A stretch of DNA of 64,000 nucleotides from Owenia fusiformis. Its lineage: Eukaryota > Annelida > Polychaeta > Sabellida > Oweniidae. Shown here in pieces: positions 1 through 15,590 of this stretch; position 1 is the first letter of the stretch; each line of letters starts with the position of its first letter. The notes under the pieces were generated by a model. It was not told where the DNA came from. It saw only the letters and a list, made by a program, of their open reading frames with translations, and did not search any database. The DNA lies in assembly GCA_903813345.2 (NCBI GenBank), contig CAIIXF020000004.1, positions 2,811,525-2,875,524 of the forward strand. The letters are read 5' to 3'. Both the position numbers and the translations under genes were made by a program.

Positions 1-25
1 ACACGATGCCTATTGTGTATACATA

Positions 26-642
26 CAGGGCGTCAACTAAGTCTGTTCTCATCTTAGCTTTTTTATTTTGGAAGTTATCATACTTTCCCATGTATCATTT
101 TAAAGCTTATGTAAAATGCTGATCACCCTTAGAATATCAAAAATGAACTCTTTCTAAATTGCTACAATGTTTCTTGTAAGGTTGTAGTTGACCATTGATT
201 ACGTCAAAAGAAGTTAAATTACCAGGATAGTGAATGGACGGTAAAAAGTTAATGATACTGCAATTATGGAGGACAGGGACATAAAATTAATTGAAGACTA
301 ACAAGAGGATAAACTTTATAGCCATGAAACATTGCTCAAATGTATCAAAAGGCTCCGAGAAGCCTGGAAAGTGTGACACTCCTGTTTATGAACATTTTGG
401 AATCGTATCCTCGTAAAATGAGACTGCCTGAGCTGCTTAGGGGAAACATACAAACTATTAAAAATGTGAAATATGGACATCACTAAAAATGCTCTAAAAA
501 ATTTGGAATTTAACCTATCATTCAGAAATTTGGTGTGTGATCAGCAAATTGAATTCCCTTTAAAATGATTTTTGATGTCCCTATGTTATTTCTAAATCAA
601 AAAAGTTAAGGGGGAGGGAGAACAGACTTATTTAATGCCCTG
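26..642. mobile_element. Non-autonomous TIR element with CAGGGC ends
   Basis: Left end CAGGGCGTCAACTAAGTCTG and the right end are reverse complements over about 36 bp (shared AAGTCTGTTCTC core). No ORF inside. No clear target duplication is visible; the CAGGG start would suit hAT-type DNA transposons. Confidence 0.6.
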
Positions 643-3600
643 TTCATTGTATTTATGAAGCTCAGATGTGTTTTGTGGTTGCATAAATTGTAAATAGCAT
701 AATATTGGGCAAAATACCTCATCTTCGGCAGCTTTTGACCGTTTTCAGATGGTTCCTAGGCAGGTATTGTGTTGCAGAGTGCCCGTTTTGACACACACAT
801 TGGTATTTTTTAGATTATTATATTTTAATCTTAAATGAGTGTTTTGATGACATAACCTGTGAGTAAATGGTAGAATACTGGCTGAACTATCTCATTTTTG
901 GCAAACTTTAGGACATTGCTATGTAGTTTCTAGGCAACACAGATGACATCACCAGTGTACAAAGACAGTGATATACTGTAGGGTCAATGCTGAGGAGTGA
1001 TTCTTTCTCCATATCTAGATGTTTGAGTGCCTATACAATGATGAAACTAGGGCAAAATGGCCATAATAAGGCATTTTAATCCATTCCTAAGTGGTTGCTA
1101 GGCAACATGATGACATCACAAGTTCTTAACCACTCTATATTCGATGGGGGTACTATACTGGACATATGTGCCACGTTTTGTTTTCCAACGTCTTAATGGT
1201 TTGGTAGCAAACACCAAACACATATACATACAGATAGACAAAGAATCAGTGAATTTTAGTAAGATGCGATTAAATATGGATTCAGTATTTTACGATAGTG
1301 TAGCCATGTGTTTAAGAGGCTCTAGAACAAAAGTGTATAAGCTTTATGTAACATCAAAGGTATCACAGGAAAGAGCACATTAACGTGAACAAAAATAATC
1401 ACATTTTATTTGATAAGAATATTCACTAAGGTATTTAATTGATATTGATGTGGAGCAATTCGCTAAATATACCTTAAAATGGGAATTTAAGGATATTATG
1501 ACGTCATAATTGCCGGGTGAACAATTGAAACCGACTTAATAGTACATAGGGTGACGGGATATTTTATTACCTTCGATATGGTACCAATATCATTTAGAAT
1601 AGTTAAAAATCAAAAAAGTTAAGGCCAATATTGTGTTTATCCTACTTTATGGATTATGAAAAGTGGGCGTGGCACTTTGCATCCGTTTCCATGGCAACCG
1701 GCCATTTTTCAAAACTTTTCATTGTCATATTTGGAATCTACATATTAATATTATGAAAGTACAACATGTTTCGAGCGGTTGCAGTCAATCTTAATTAAAG
1801 TTCCATATTTGACCCTGCTCCCACTCGCCTATAATGGCTCATTTCCCCCCAAATATTTGATTAAGCATTAATTTTTCTATTGTGCCACAATAATATACAA
1901 TGTGTGATGTTCACTTAAGTAGATATACTAAAGATGGCCAACTGCACATTTCTAAGAACTTAATTTCGTAATTTGGAGATTAGAGCCACAGAGCACACGG
2001 AGTTGTGTTATGCTACTGAATTTCATGTTGCTCTGTGTGAGAAGATGTACCTTGTAAGTTGAAGATGGGGAAAATATGTTCAATAAGAATGCATCTTGAT
2101 TGTCAGGGATAAGACAAATTCATATCTTGAAAGAGCCTTCCCCACAATACAAACAAGGCACAAGACACGAGACAACGAAGATAGAAATTACACACTTTGT
2201 ATGTATCTGTGTCCAGAGAGAGAATCAAGAGAAAAATGACAATTAACGACATTTAAAGGTTTACAAGCCTATGAAGGGATTGCCCTCTGGCATGAGGAAA
2301 GAAGGAAACTGGTGTCATTTTCATCCATACAAAACAAACCCACATTAATAAAAAGCAAATCTGACATATTTCAATTATCTACTGTGTTTAACTTTCGCAA
2401 TACAGTTTCTGCAAAATAACCCTGAAACACATATTCTTAGAAGTCTTAGAAGCGTATTTTGTGTGTTACGTGATGTATAGTTATTAGTTCCTCTCAGATA
2501 CAAAAGTGATATACCTAATGAAATAAAATGAAAGTCACTCATGGCTTGACCCCTTCTCGATCTCTGCCTGAAATTATACACGACTTGTAAACTAGCAAGA
2601 CCGATTGGTATGTTAGGCTTTAGTCTTATATGTGCCCGCTATCCGCGCATCTTATTGTTTTCCGAAGTCATCTTCATCCCACCTCTACTATTATATTTGA
2701 GCGCAACAGTCTCTAAGTAATTTAATTCTGGGGCATGTATAATGTTCACTCGCGGACGAGCCTTGAATCCCAGATGAGCGCATCATTTACCGTCCCTTTT
2801 GTTCCACGTGACAGCGTCGAGATTAAGGAGCCCATCAGACAACGCCAGTGGATTAGTTTTAATTCAGTATCAATTCTAAGGCACGACCCCCCACACAAAT
2901 TAAAAGATTTGCCATCATTATGACATCATTATTCATCAACAATTGTCCATGTGACACGACATAGATTGTCTCTGGAATCACCTTTGTGGTCCCATGATCA
3001 TACCAGTGGTAGAACTTTAATTAGTGTATTTGAAAAATGTGTGCTCTCGTTCATAGACTGGTTCAGCTTGCTGGCTGATTTGTTAAATTCTTTCATCTCT
3101 TAATTCATAATTTGGTGTAAGTTACTCTTAAACTGTATGAGTGTGTAGCTGCTAAGTCCCAAAAGAACTTGACATTCCAAATTAAAAGAATCTCTAACTC
3201 TTGAAATATCAACCTGAAAAGAATAAAAACATAACGCATTAAAATCGTTCACGCAGTCTTTCGGTGGGAGATGTAACTCACTTGTTCAGTTATGTCAAAC
3301 AGAAATTGACATGAGCTCTAAGCCCGGGGCTCTAAGTACATGTTAAAATTCATACGACCATGTCATATCATCCTCTTGGGGATGGGGTTTTCGAAAGCGT
3401 TGAAAACGTATAGTACGATATTAGAAGGTAGCAAAGATTTCAAAAAATTTTCTCATTAACTGATTCAAATGGCGTTGGAATAAATCTTATTTATACTCAA
3501 GGAAATATCTTCATATTAGCATACATTATCGAAATGAAGGAGATTTAATCAAAACTCGATGACGAGAAAATTCAGTAATTATCACTTCTTGGAAACGTTT

Positions 3601-5413
3601 CTTAGCGTGTCCCCATCAGTTGACTATATCTTGCAAAATTTAAATGTTTCTCTTTCTTACTATGACAACATGTTTGTATCCAAAAATGTGCATGCATTAT
3701 TTATTAAGAATGGGGTATTTTAGAGAGTTTTTGGTGCGTTGTTAACGTTAAAATCCGTTGCAACCGCGAACTTTAACTCCAAGGGGGAAATTGCATTAAG
3801 GGTGACACTCTAAGTGTTGCAGGGAAACGACCCACACGAAAATTGTTATGCATGTCGTGATTAAAGATTTTAAAATGCGTGGAAATAGGTTTAATTGTGG
3901 AGAAATGCAGTACACAGCGTGGATTTAAGACAAAGAATCAAAAGACGATACCAGATGAAGATGCAGAGACCAATTCTTTGAAGGATGTTGCTCGGAATAA
4001 ACACAACAATGGGGAAATTTTAAGCTTAGGTAGAATGCTTAAGAAAATGCTTGATTAACCAAATGGGAAAATGACTACCCCGAATCGGAATTTCAATTTT
4101 TGATGCAGGATTATTGAATTAAAAGCCAATGTTTTATAATTAATTTCATGGCGCTGTAAGTTTGACACTCTCTGGCATACTAGTGATTAATAAAGCTGAT
4201 CAGTCACATTATTATTGATAGTGTATGCCTTGCATTTGGTTTGCTAATATTGCCCTTTGTGAATTTTAGTGAAACCAATATATGAGTTTCTTTTAGAGTC
4301 CCTGGTCTTTTACTTAACGTAGGCAGACATATATTGATGCAGAGTGAACGGATCTGGTTAGAATAAAGCTCAACCTTGCAGGCTACAGTATATACTATAT
4401 TACTGACGTCATATTCGAGCATGTCCAAATTTAGTCGTGCATGCTCCACCTTAAGCTTCTTGTTTCCTTAAATGTTATATTGACTTGCTCCCCGTTGCCT
4501 ACCTTAACTCTATATTTCCCTAACTACCCCACCCCCTCTCCTTCGAAAACTAAATCATACATATCCCGAATGCTATTTTCCAAAATGGTTTAAGACATGT
4601 ACATTCATTTTGGTTTCATAGTTTAGAAATATTTTTAAAAATTCATAAGTCATCATATTATTTGCATTTTGATTATAGATTGTAGGAATATAAATATATA
4701 AAATCAAACATTTTCGGGTTGAACTCATTCCAATGAGGGCTAATCCCGTCTATGTCAACAAGCTCATTGGGCTTCCCTCGTACAAAATAAAGACTTTGAG
4801 TCGTGCAATTCGAATCTAATAACAAGGAATCCATGACATATACCATGAACAGGCGTATACTGATTATTCAAAAACAAATATGTGGTGTAAAAACGCATGC
4901 ATGTTTTGGTCATGTAAAAGAAAAATGAAGAAAACTGTGAAAATGCTCTCCAAAACTTAATTCCTAAGGGTCATACAATCGCTATTTTGAGTCCTCTATT
5001 ATATTGAATGCCCCTTTGAATTGTATCAATCGGCAGAAATAGTTAATAATGGACCAATATTGACACTTCTTGTATGAACATAGAACATTATATATAATCC
5101 TAATAATGGATATCTTAAGTAGGTACAATTCAGAAAGAAGAAAACGTGATTCCCACGCATGCAAATGTGAAAATCAAAAATTTAGAATTGCAAACATGTA
5201 TTTCAAGAATTCCATATATCTTGATGAGGCTTACAGAGGCCAAGGTTTCCCAGGTCTCCATCAAATATGTAAGCACAAGTTCCAAAAAGGGAAAGATCAA
5301 AATGTGTTTCAAATGGAGCAGAGAGTGTCACGAGGAGAAATTCCCAGCATCATACACATTCAAATATTCATCTAAAATATGTTGTTTACTGTTATATATA
5401 GACTTTTATTTCT
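643..5413. other. Intergenic, no supported gene
   Basis: AT-rich sequence with stops in all frames and no recognisable exon. Three diverged copies of a block of about 165 bp (around 700-1,130) share TTCTAGGCAAC-like cores next to TGACATCA. X-box-like palindromes occur at 1,094-1,106 and 1,685-1,698. Confidence 0.5.
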
Positions 5414-5541
5414 AGTCTAGCTACAAGTCCTTGTGACTCCCCCCCCCCCCCCCTACACACCTCACCTCCCACAAGAGTGAGTGTGTGAGAAGGTGTTTGG
5501 TCTAGTAGAGGGGGTCACAGAGTCTTGGAGCTAGACTATGT
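5414..5541. mobile_element. Short hairpin element with poly-C core
   Basis: AGTCTAGCTACAAGTCC... at the left is mirrored by ...GAGCTAGACT at the right, about 30 bp arms, around a run of about 14 C. A related half (GGGTCCACAGTCTTGAAG...) occurs at 10,650-10,690, so this is a dispersed family. Confidence 0.6.
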
Positions 5542-8500
5542 TATCTCTTGTTATTGCTACGTACATATATTGAAGACGTCAATTCATTATATTTCTATAT
5601 ACACACATAATAAGTGCACTGAATATTTCCTTATGTACATTATGATAGTGCCATCAAGGATGCGTTATCTTTTTCCATTTTAGTGCTGGGCACAGTAGAT
5701 GTTTTACAAAGTGAATGTTATTCGGTAATGTATTTTATTATTAATTAAAAATAACATATGGTTATTGTTGTTTCGGAATCATCAACACATCACGTAGGTG
5801 TGTTAATATTGTATTAAATGTATTTTCTGCGTGTTTCTTATGTATTGTAGACAAAGGAACGCGTTTATTAGTAGTACCATGGCTTTTAACATATGTTTAC
5901 GTGTTAAATTACTTCAAGGTACATGAACATTGCCATTGTTTCAGGCATATAGTTGGTCATATTTTTATTGTGTTTCATATACCAAATCAATTTAACGTAA
6001 ATGATACATTTACTTACACAGCGCCCACTAAAGAGAAACACATGTCTTTAAATCGTATACTCGAAATAAACAACAAATAAGTAAAACTGACCTTATTCCA
6101 ACTATTTTAATTACTATTTTACACAAACATGTTTAAAATGTATTATTGACTGGGGTAATATGTGAAATTATGAAATGACATCTGAGTGATGTTGTACTCT
6201 GTTATTAGTGTCACAAAGATAATCTATACCTACAAAATGACACAACTAAATATATATTATAGTTTTTTTTATATACATACGTGTTCAAGAAGTAAATGAG
6301 ATTCATGATAATGTCACAAACATACGTTATATTGTTACACGACCTATTCTATTTTCTGTATAGTTGTACGTTCAAATACATATTCTGAAATATGCATTTT
6401 AAAATGCTTTTAGCATAAGGATTACGCTACCATACACTAAACACACCAAACATGGTGGATGGAATAAAGAAAAAATAAATAAATAAAACCACAAAAGTGT
6501 AATATTTTATTTTTGTTTTTGCACAAACAGATTCCACTCAATGGACTTTAACAATTATGTCACTGACGTTACATACATGTGCGTTGTAAAATGATACAAC
6601 CAAAGACGAATTATATTAATTAACACACGCACAGACAGCGATAGTTCAATCAGAATGTAATAAAACGGTGTCAGATAAGCAATTAAATCTAATTTAGTGT
6701 TAATAGGAAATATTATCTGACCAATAGAATATCTGAATTACGACAACAAAAGATCAGATGTTGTTATTAATTAGTACGTATGGCGATCGATAGATGGCGG
6801 CACCTTATTGACACTCTCATTCAAACCAGGATCTGAAATACTGAACCAAAAAGACTTTTTGCAACTGTGTCAAAGCAATCTAGAGTATAATAGATATGAA
6901 AATGCATACAATGGAGAACTATAGAAATGTAACACTTTAGTGTACTTACAGGTACACGATTTTTAAATTTAAAAATACAAAGGTGCCCGTATTTATAAAT
7001 AGTTTAGACTTGTAAACGTACCCAAAATAACTCCAGTATTGCTTATCCTATTGAGCAACTCAAGCAAACAAACAAACAAACAACCCAATAAATGAATGAG
7101 CCGAAGAAAGATGTTTAAACATTAGGATCAGGACTAATGATTGTTGTATTATAGTGGAAAGTACACCACAATAAATAGCTTACATGTTTGACTCGTTTCA
7201 AAATGTTTGGTAAAGAAATCCCAGTTGGATAGTTTTGTTTCGAGACACTGGTCTACTCTAACAACTTGTGTCAAAGGGGCTTGAACAAGACTACCAATTG
7301 GAGAGCATGTGAAAGTATCAATTTGCCACCCCCCCCCACCTCCCCATTCCCCGATTATATGTACGACAAATTTGATAAATCGAAAAGCATAAGCATTATT
7401 TGGGCATGGTCCAATGGGTGTGATGGGTGCATATAGAGGGAGTGTACAATCGAGTCTAGATCGTTCGGTGGTCACATATTGACAGGTGATTCTGTTGTTT
7501 TATTTTCATTATGAGTATTGTACCTTTCACTTAGATCTATGCCATCATTTTCAACGATAGCCACCGTGTCTCACTTTTATGGAATAAATCTGGTATTTTC
7601 CACTTTAATACACTTGTAGAACATATGTATAACCAGAGCCAAGAACATATGTAGTTTCAATCTTTTCGCTTTCATTGGGAAAGGGGTGTTCTGTAGTTTT
7701 GTGCAGGTAAAATCGTTATCGGTGTTTTCAAAGCATGGTAAGTTGATCAATTATGCAAAATTTTGTTTTCTGTTTTTCTTCGATCAACATTTGCAATAGT
7801 GTTTTTCTGATTGCCATGGCTCTTATGTAGTTATAAATGATGGGAATGGGGGATTAAAGCTGTTTATTAGATTATAGTTAGGGATGGTGGTGCTTCTTTT
7901 TACTATATAGTCTTTAATCGTTCAATGTTAACACTTTTGTTGATCGTTCCCTTTCGGAACTAAATCTTTTTGGTTGTTTCCCTTTTGGTTATTTCCCAGA
8001 TTGTTTTACTATCTATGTTTTATATATAATACAAATAATACGACTTCGATATACAGATTTGTGGTAACAGGGCAGCATCAGATCAGCCGCATTTACTTTT
8101 ATATTGGTCATTAGTCATTACACAATAAATATTGTATGCCAACATTAAAATCCACATTTCAAACGTATAGTAAATATTAGTAGGTTAATTGCCTAACAAA
8201 ATAAATTTAATGTTTTTATTGAAATACGTGTAAATAACTTGATTAAAGAACTCAAGACAAATCAACAAATATAAAAGTGATGTAATCCCAAATGACAATA
8301 GCTTGATTTGAACAACTTCAATAAACTTCAGGGTATAATCAAAAGTAAACATTTTAGTTATATAAATAATTGAATATAGTTTCACTTTATACAGTAAATG
8401 AAATGAAACAACTTATTTCTATATTTAATTGTAGAAATCTCTTATAAACAACTTTACTCTTTCAAAAACCAGCATATATATTATATTTTCTCTTTGTATT

Positions 8501-9600
8501 TTTACTTATTTGTTTTGATTCCAAAGGTGGTCAATAACGCATTCGGCTTTTCAAATAACATATCTTCTATATTTATCACGAATGAGACATATGTAAGTTG
8601 TTCAAATATAACTTATAAAATATATTTACTTATTTATTATTTATTGACAATCATTTTAAAAGTAGCGGTATTCAGAGTGGAGTCTGTATTTACCTATACA
8701 AACATAAAAAGCAGCGTTATCATTAAACTCATTTACGTATTCAAAAATAAGCGTATACAGTCCGGGTATACAGTACATCATATTTGGAACACATTAATTA
8801 TAGTTAATGCATTCAATTTGTTTAATCTCTCTATAAAGTATTTTACCTTTAATTGTAAGCAATTAAGTTATGCGGGTATCAATAAATGGATCTACTGCTT
8901 GTTCAAATGTTCGGGGACAAAAATTGACAATTCCTGGACAAAGTGGTTTACATCCGGTCACATCGTGTAATGCATCGTACCCTATACGCCTATATGTGTT
9001 TTATAAAGGTGTCCATTGTAATATATGACTACGTAGTATATAGTAAAAGTAAAAACTACAGCATTTTTTGAAACTTCCTAATATAGAATTTCTATATATA
9101 AATGCATTGTTGTTACCATGGATATCTTACTGATGTCACACTACGGAAACAAACTTCCATATAAAAGGAGCTCGATCTGGACATAGCGATGAATTTCGAG
9201 AAATGTTACCTACATAAAAGTCGATCACTAAATAATTACCCATGTCGATATGGCTGAAGTGTTGTTTTAGCAGGTCACGGGGTACGATGTCACCCTACCT
9301 AACTACACCCCCGGGGCAAATATAGGCCTATGGTCACGTGACCACTTAAATGTCAGTATAAAAAACGCTTATTCAAACAACATCTTAATGGGGGGCTTCG
9401 AAATGCATATTGGTATTTCACCAGAAAATAAACATACGCTGGGAGAATTTATTTGTCGTTGTCAAATATTGCGAATAAAATCTGTTATTTTGTGATTTTG
9501 GAGGTAAATGAATATGTTGAGTGATACTAGGGTTACATGCGAGATCGACTATTGTTGGTAAATACGAAATACGATGAGTTTTCTATGTAAACCTTAATTT
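5542..9600. other. Intergenic, no supported gene
   Basis: AT-rich, no recognisable exons. Contains a CAAA microsatellite near 7,066 and poly-C near 7,327. The 158-codon open frame at 8,494-8,970 lies in very AT-rich DNA with no family resemblance. Confidence 0.5.
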
Positions 9601-10200
9601 TTGGATCTTTACAATGGTTTCTGAATTGTGGAGGAGGAGGGAGGTGTTTGACTAGACATTGTTTCTTTGTAGGTTAAATTATTATTTGGGATGCTAGGGG
9701 GCTCACATTCTTTTGGCTCAATTACTGAAAATTTGTGACAATGATTCCTTAATTGTGGAAGAGGGGGGTGTGTTGGACTGGACATTGTTTCTTTGTAGGT
9801 TAAATTATTATTTGGGATATTGGGGGTTCCGTTCCTTATCGCTTCGATTTTGAATTGTAATAATGGTTTATGAATTGTGGAAGAGGGGGGTGTGTTGGAC
9901 TGGACATTGTTTCTTTGTAGGTTAAATTATTATTTGGGATATTGGGGGTTCCGTTCCTTATCGCTTCGATTTTGAATTGTAATAATGGTTTCTGAATTGT
10001 GGAAGAGGGGGGTGTGTTGGACTGGACATTGTTTCTTTGTAGGTTAAATTATTATTTGGGATATTGGGGGTTCCGTTCCTTATCGCTTCGTTTTTGAATT
10101 GTGATAATGGTTTCCTATTTGGATCGTCATAATGGTTTCTAAATCGTGGAGGAAAAGGGTATGTTAGGAACTGTTTCTTTCTCAGTTGGAATATTGTGGA
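9600..10200. repeat. 122-127 bp tandem repeat, about five units
   Basis: Units start near 9,623, 9,750, 9,872, 9,994 and 10,140 (GAATTGTGG anchor; GGACATTGTTTCTTTGTAGG inside). The two central units are almost identical at 122 bp; the flanking ones are diverged, as expected for internal homogenisation. Confidence 0.9.
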
Positions 10201-13200
10201 ATTGTTTTCTTATGACTGATTTTACTTTTCAGTCTTCTATTTCTACCTTTTTAATATAATTTGGGCTTATCTCATTTACATGTGAGTAAATATTTATGGA
10301 CGGCAGAATCTGTTAGTTGAACTATCTGACATTATGTCAAAATGAAAATCGTTATTATACATCTAAAAATATAATAGCTTTTTAGCTAGAATGCAGGGCA
10401 TTTTGGATATATCTGCTCATTATGTACTTTATGTCATATTATATCATTTAACATTCAAAGTAAATAAACAATGCTATTGAGATATTACAATCTTAAAGAG
10501 CTAACAAACTCACGAATGACATATTCATATATTGTCAAAACTGTTTCATGATTTTTATTTGTTGAACTTACATTTTCTTCTTTGAAAATATGAAATGGGA
10601 GTCTAACCACGTATCTCGTTGTAAGTCGGTAAGTTGTGTTGGGAAAGTATATAAAGGGGGGGGGGGTCCACAGTCTTGAAGGAAGACTAGATGCAATGCT
10701 TACGTTTCTTGAACTGGAATAAGAAGATGTTATAAAACAAACAGATGTCGTAGTTCGGCGTATGCATATTATCTGCCTCTTAAAAGTCAAATTGAGTATT
10801 GTTATGACTGTTCTTCTCCATCTTGAAAATGTCACGAACCGCAATATGTTTCTCTACTTATTTCACTTCATTTCTCGTGCAGTACCTCGTGATGGCCTTT
10901 TAAAGAGGAAAATCATGACGATTATTACCTCTCAGATAACCATACCTGAAGGGGAAGTCATGGACTTGTTTGCTGACCAAAGTAATATGTGAATGCCTCT
11001 AAAAGGGCTCCTTGAGTGTAAAACGTAATGGCGGCCATGTTTTAAAATGCAAAAATATGGGTTAAAGAGTGGAATCGGCGAGGAATAAAGTAAATAGGAT
11101 TAAAGCGTATATTCAAAATTGTATACAAATGCAGGAAAATAAGACACTTCATTCAAATTTTAGAAAGAAATGAAGGAATCTACATGAGCAGACGACACTT
11201 TTAAGTCCGGGACTATTCTTCACTGTATTGACACTACGGTAGAAGTAAATGAAACGATACATCCAAAGCTTAATGTAAATATTGGTGCTTTCAACGTGGG
11301 GGAAGTCGGAAGGTCCCCACTCTAGCGTTTTTGCGGTGCACCTGGCCGTGGAAAATGTGTACACTCTTCCTATTCAGAGCTGAAGAATTCAATTTTGGTT
11401 TTCAGAGACATTGACCATGGGAAATATTTGAGACGAGTACATGGCCATAGCTACATGAAGGATCCAATAACAACCAAGGCAATCTAAATGGGAAAACCAA
11501 AGCGTAAAGCCAGGGGATATTGTATGAGACATAATCCTCTTCTTTTTATTCGAAGCAACGTCAAGAAATATTTCATGTAACTTTGGTTTAGTCAGTTACC
11601 TCGCTTCCTTCCTGGCTACGCCCATAATGTGAAGATACGACGATGATGGATGCAACGTACCATTTCTGTTGACGCAAATTGTATAACTTGTAGTATGATA
11701 CTACATCGCTGTTTAAAAGAGCAAAAATTCAAAATGACACAAGATGAACCATGTCATGCTTTCATTTCAACTGCATATTCCCAATATATTATTAAAATGC
11801 ACACCCCACCCATAATTCCATTATAATTAAATTATTGTTCTTTCATACCCACTCCTTTTTATAATTCTTAAATACCCATTTAAAATTCACCGCAAACGAG
11901 TTCAAGAGATCGATATTGGAAACAAGATTTCATGGGACATACCTTCGGATAATGAAGGAACTTTGATGTATTTGTTTTACTGCTTCGGTCTAAATTAAGA
12001 AATTCTGAAATATTACTCATTTCCTTTAGACTACTTGCGCTTACCAACGACCGCAAATGCACCCGATTGAGGACATTCCCGGGGGAGGGCAACCGGTGGT
12101 CAAGTTCAGTCTTAAAATAGGCGTCAATATTTGTTTTGTGTTGTATTATTTTATTTATATATTTTAATACCAAAGATGTGGTAATGGATTAATGGAAGTC
12201 CTTTGTGAAATTATATATAATCCGTGGTGGAAATTGAACGCTGGTGCAATGCAATCTTGGCTTAACAAGCCGTTTTTGTTTGAAGCGACATCTTTATTTA
12301 ACATAAAATAAAACGTAATGTTAGAAATAATATACGCTTATCCTTCCCCTTGTTTCGATTCAACCCTAGATCTCTATCCTGAAATGATATTATATACGGT
12401 GCCCTTTTCGGGGTCAGGTGTTGGTATTAATCAGAATTATTTATCCCCTCCTGCTTTTTGTATATTCGGTTCACACTTTTTGATTTTTGGCCACATTTTT
12501 GGAGGGTGATACCTGATTTTGCAAATTAGGTTCGTTCTACATCCCCCACCCCCTCTACATGAAGACTCAGGGGGACAGATAGACATGTCTTCTGTTCTAA
12601 GGGTAAAATCTTTTATATTTTGGAGTACATCAGAAAAATTGTTAAATAACAATGTATATTCTGTACCATAAGATGAATCGAGATATACTTTAGTTTTGAT
12701 CCGATGAAATACAAGCCCCGGTTACACTAATTTGCTACTCTTGTTATTGCAAATTGCAGGTATCATGGGGTCCGTCACAAGGTTGCTTAATGCCATGAAA
12801 ACGTAATCCCAAATCCCGGGTCCCAAATGACGCAATTTGTTAGGTCATTCCAGGTCTGTTTTACCCCCACTCTATTTTCTGATTCGTGATTTTTCAAATA
12901 TTTGTGATAACAAGTTTAAAAATATTGAGAAATGCTGAAAATGAAGAAAAAATGATTGATCTTACACCATCACGAGCGAAACTATCTATTTCAAGAAAAA
13001 AAACGTTCGAGAAAATTAAACCATTCTGACGTACGCCCAGGCAAGTAAAACAATTCCAAATCTCCCATCGATGTAAAAACCTCCACCGTAACACAACACC
13101 GTGCTTATTTGATAGTATATTTGCGAACCATTTCAGATTATTTTCTGGCGGATATGTAAAGAATGTTCTATTGACAATGCATGTACAAAGGCCTCCTTTA

Positions 13201-15590
13201 GACGACGGTGTCAAGCTCAAATACGGTACATTGTCATGTTATAACGCTATCCCACCTACAAGTCGCAAATATACACAACCTCTACGGGAAATTGAATCCG
13301 GGGAATAATGAAATGTCACGAAGTTGCAGGAAGTTATGAAAAAATTGTTCTCGTTATAATTACTTGTCAATTTGAAGGAAGGAGAAGGGATAGAGAGTGC
13401 TAAATATTGGGAGCAATATCTCAGTTTTCAGTGCTTTTTGAATACGGCCTGATATGAGATATTAATAAATATAAAAGAATAAATAAATAATATAAGTAAA
13501 GAATAATGCGATTGGGATCCTAATTTTATGTAATTATTATGTTTGTTGCTCCGATTAATTTTCGGAAATAAAAGAAACAATAAACAATATACACGGAATT
13601 AAGTTTTAGATTGCCTTCAGAGATCCATGATCATTTTAATTTATTTTGTTGACATGAAACAGATAAAGAGGATAATTAAATTATGTCCCATTTCATTATC
13701 TTATGGCATTTACAGGCAACATACACCTACATATAGATATGTATTTAATGCTTATGTTTTATTCATCGATTCGGAAGTTTGTGATATACGAAGACAGGTT
13801 CCTGAAATGTCTAATGAGATGGTACACAAATTCCAACGATGCTTCAATTTTATTCAAGGTAAAAAAAAAAACGAGCGTTCAAACTGAAAGAACCTTTCAT
13901 TCAATTGCAAAGATTTCCCAATGACGTCACTGGGCATAGTTTTGTTTTCCAGAAGTTGTAGAAGAACTGCTGCATTTGAAAACAATTTAACTGAAAAAAT
14001 CGTAAATTTGTCATGACAAGAATAATATTCCCTATCTGGGGTAATCCTTTAGTTTAACGCTGTCTTCTAACTAATACCAGGGGAATGCCGTATATCCTTA
14101 ACATAACACCTTCTAAATTCAATACAACTTAAAAGATCGACAAAAAATCTTAATTCAACATACGAAAGCCAGCTACTTGTAAATTCATCCTTGTAAAAAC
14201 ACAAACCTATTTTGTTTTAAACTTTTAAAACCTTTTTGGCATTTTTCGAATGAAAGAACAATTTTTGCTATTTTTCTCACAATGCCGTTCGTTGTTTTAG
14301 TGTATGTAGGGCTTATCGAGTCATTAGGGGACAATTCCACAGATAAATGCTGTAATGTAATCCAATGTGAAAATATTGAAATCTTTGGATTGATTATGAA
14401 AAAACAAGGATTTTCGGTACATAACCCCATACACCACGGGATAGGTCCATATGTCCCCTTTCAAATCAAAACAAAAATTGCATAGAACACCCATGGAGAA
14501 AAAAAGATATGACTGCTTTTTCCACTATCTATCCGAATTTTAAACAATTTTCAATAGATTTCAAACTCAAGACCACCGTCACAAAAAGTCAAATATTTGA
14601 AGTGAACCGAATCATTTCGCCATACTTTTTGTAAAATTATATACACACGAGATAAACAAAATAAAATATAAAATCTGTACATTTTCACTGGTGATTGCAC
14701 TGATAAATATTGATTTCAATCAACCATCATCCCGATTTTAAATTTAGATTTTTTGTCTTCTACCTTTTCACTAGCGCCATCTGTGGAGTTATCCCTAGAT
14801 GGTACATGGCCCATGGATGGTATCATGTGATATGAGAACATTTCCCATGCAAACGTTTTTGGTTTGGTAAAAGGAATGCAATGCCCAAAATCATGCTATA
14901 CCGACTACTTGATTGAGTCCATTTAACCAATAGCATCATACCAACATCATGCAAAAATCAAAAAATAGTTTTTAATAAATTTTTGCTTTATTTTACACAT
15001 AAATATGTAAGAAATGACAGAAATTGCACTTGGCGCCTAATATAGTAATAAAGGTCTAAAAAGCATTAACATTTTTTGTATAATATCTGTACATGTACAT
15101 TTGTAAATATTTGCTGACGTTCTTCCTTTATAGCCCCATTTATATACAATGTACTCAAACAATAGCATCGCAATTTTAAATTATTTGACATTTCATCTAA
15201 GAAATAATAGTGCAGGATTTGCCAATGTATATAAAACCAATATTATTTCTTAATGGACATAAAACTTGTTCCATGAAAAAGTATCAAGTTAAATCACATG
15301 GAGATTCCCTTTTGAATTAGAAAGTTTAATATTTTTAACACCTTAAAAAGTACGTTTTTCAATACATGTATATCACCGAGATTTTCACAAAGTTCATGCT
15401 AATTTTTACTGGACATGAACCTGTTTTTTTCATGAGTAAAAAATGGCATTTAAGGACATGGCCATGGAGATTTCTAGACTTGCGATTTCCTTTAAAGATT
15501 CATGCTAATTTTCAATTTTTCGATGTAAATTTTACCTGTGATAAATATGCGTACATGATGTCCCATTTCTTTATCTTATAGCAATAAATA
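10201..15590. other. Intergenic, no supported gene
   Basis: No coding exon recognised on either strand. Short open frames of up to 120 codons show no family resemblance. Confidence 0.5.

Noticed and set aside
8494-8970. 158-codon ORF
   Set aside because: Very AT-rich, low-complexity hydrophobic translation, no recognised motif, no splice context.
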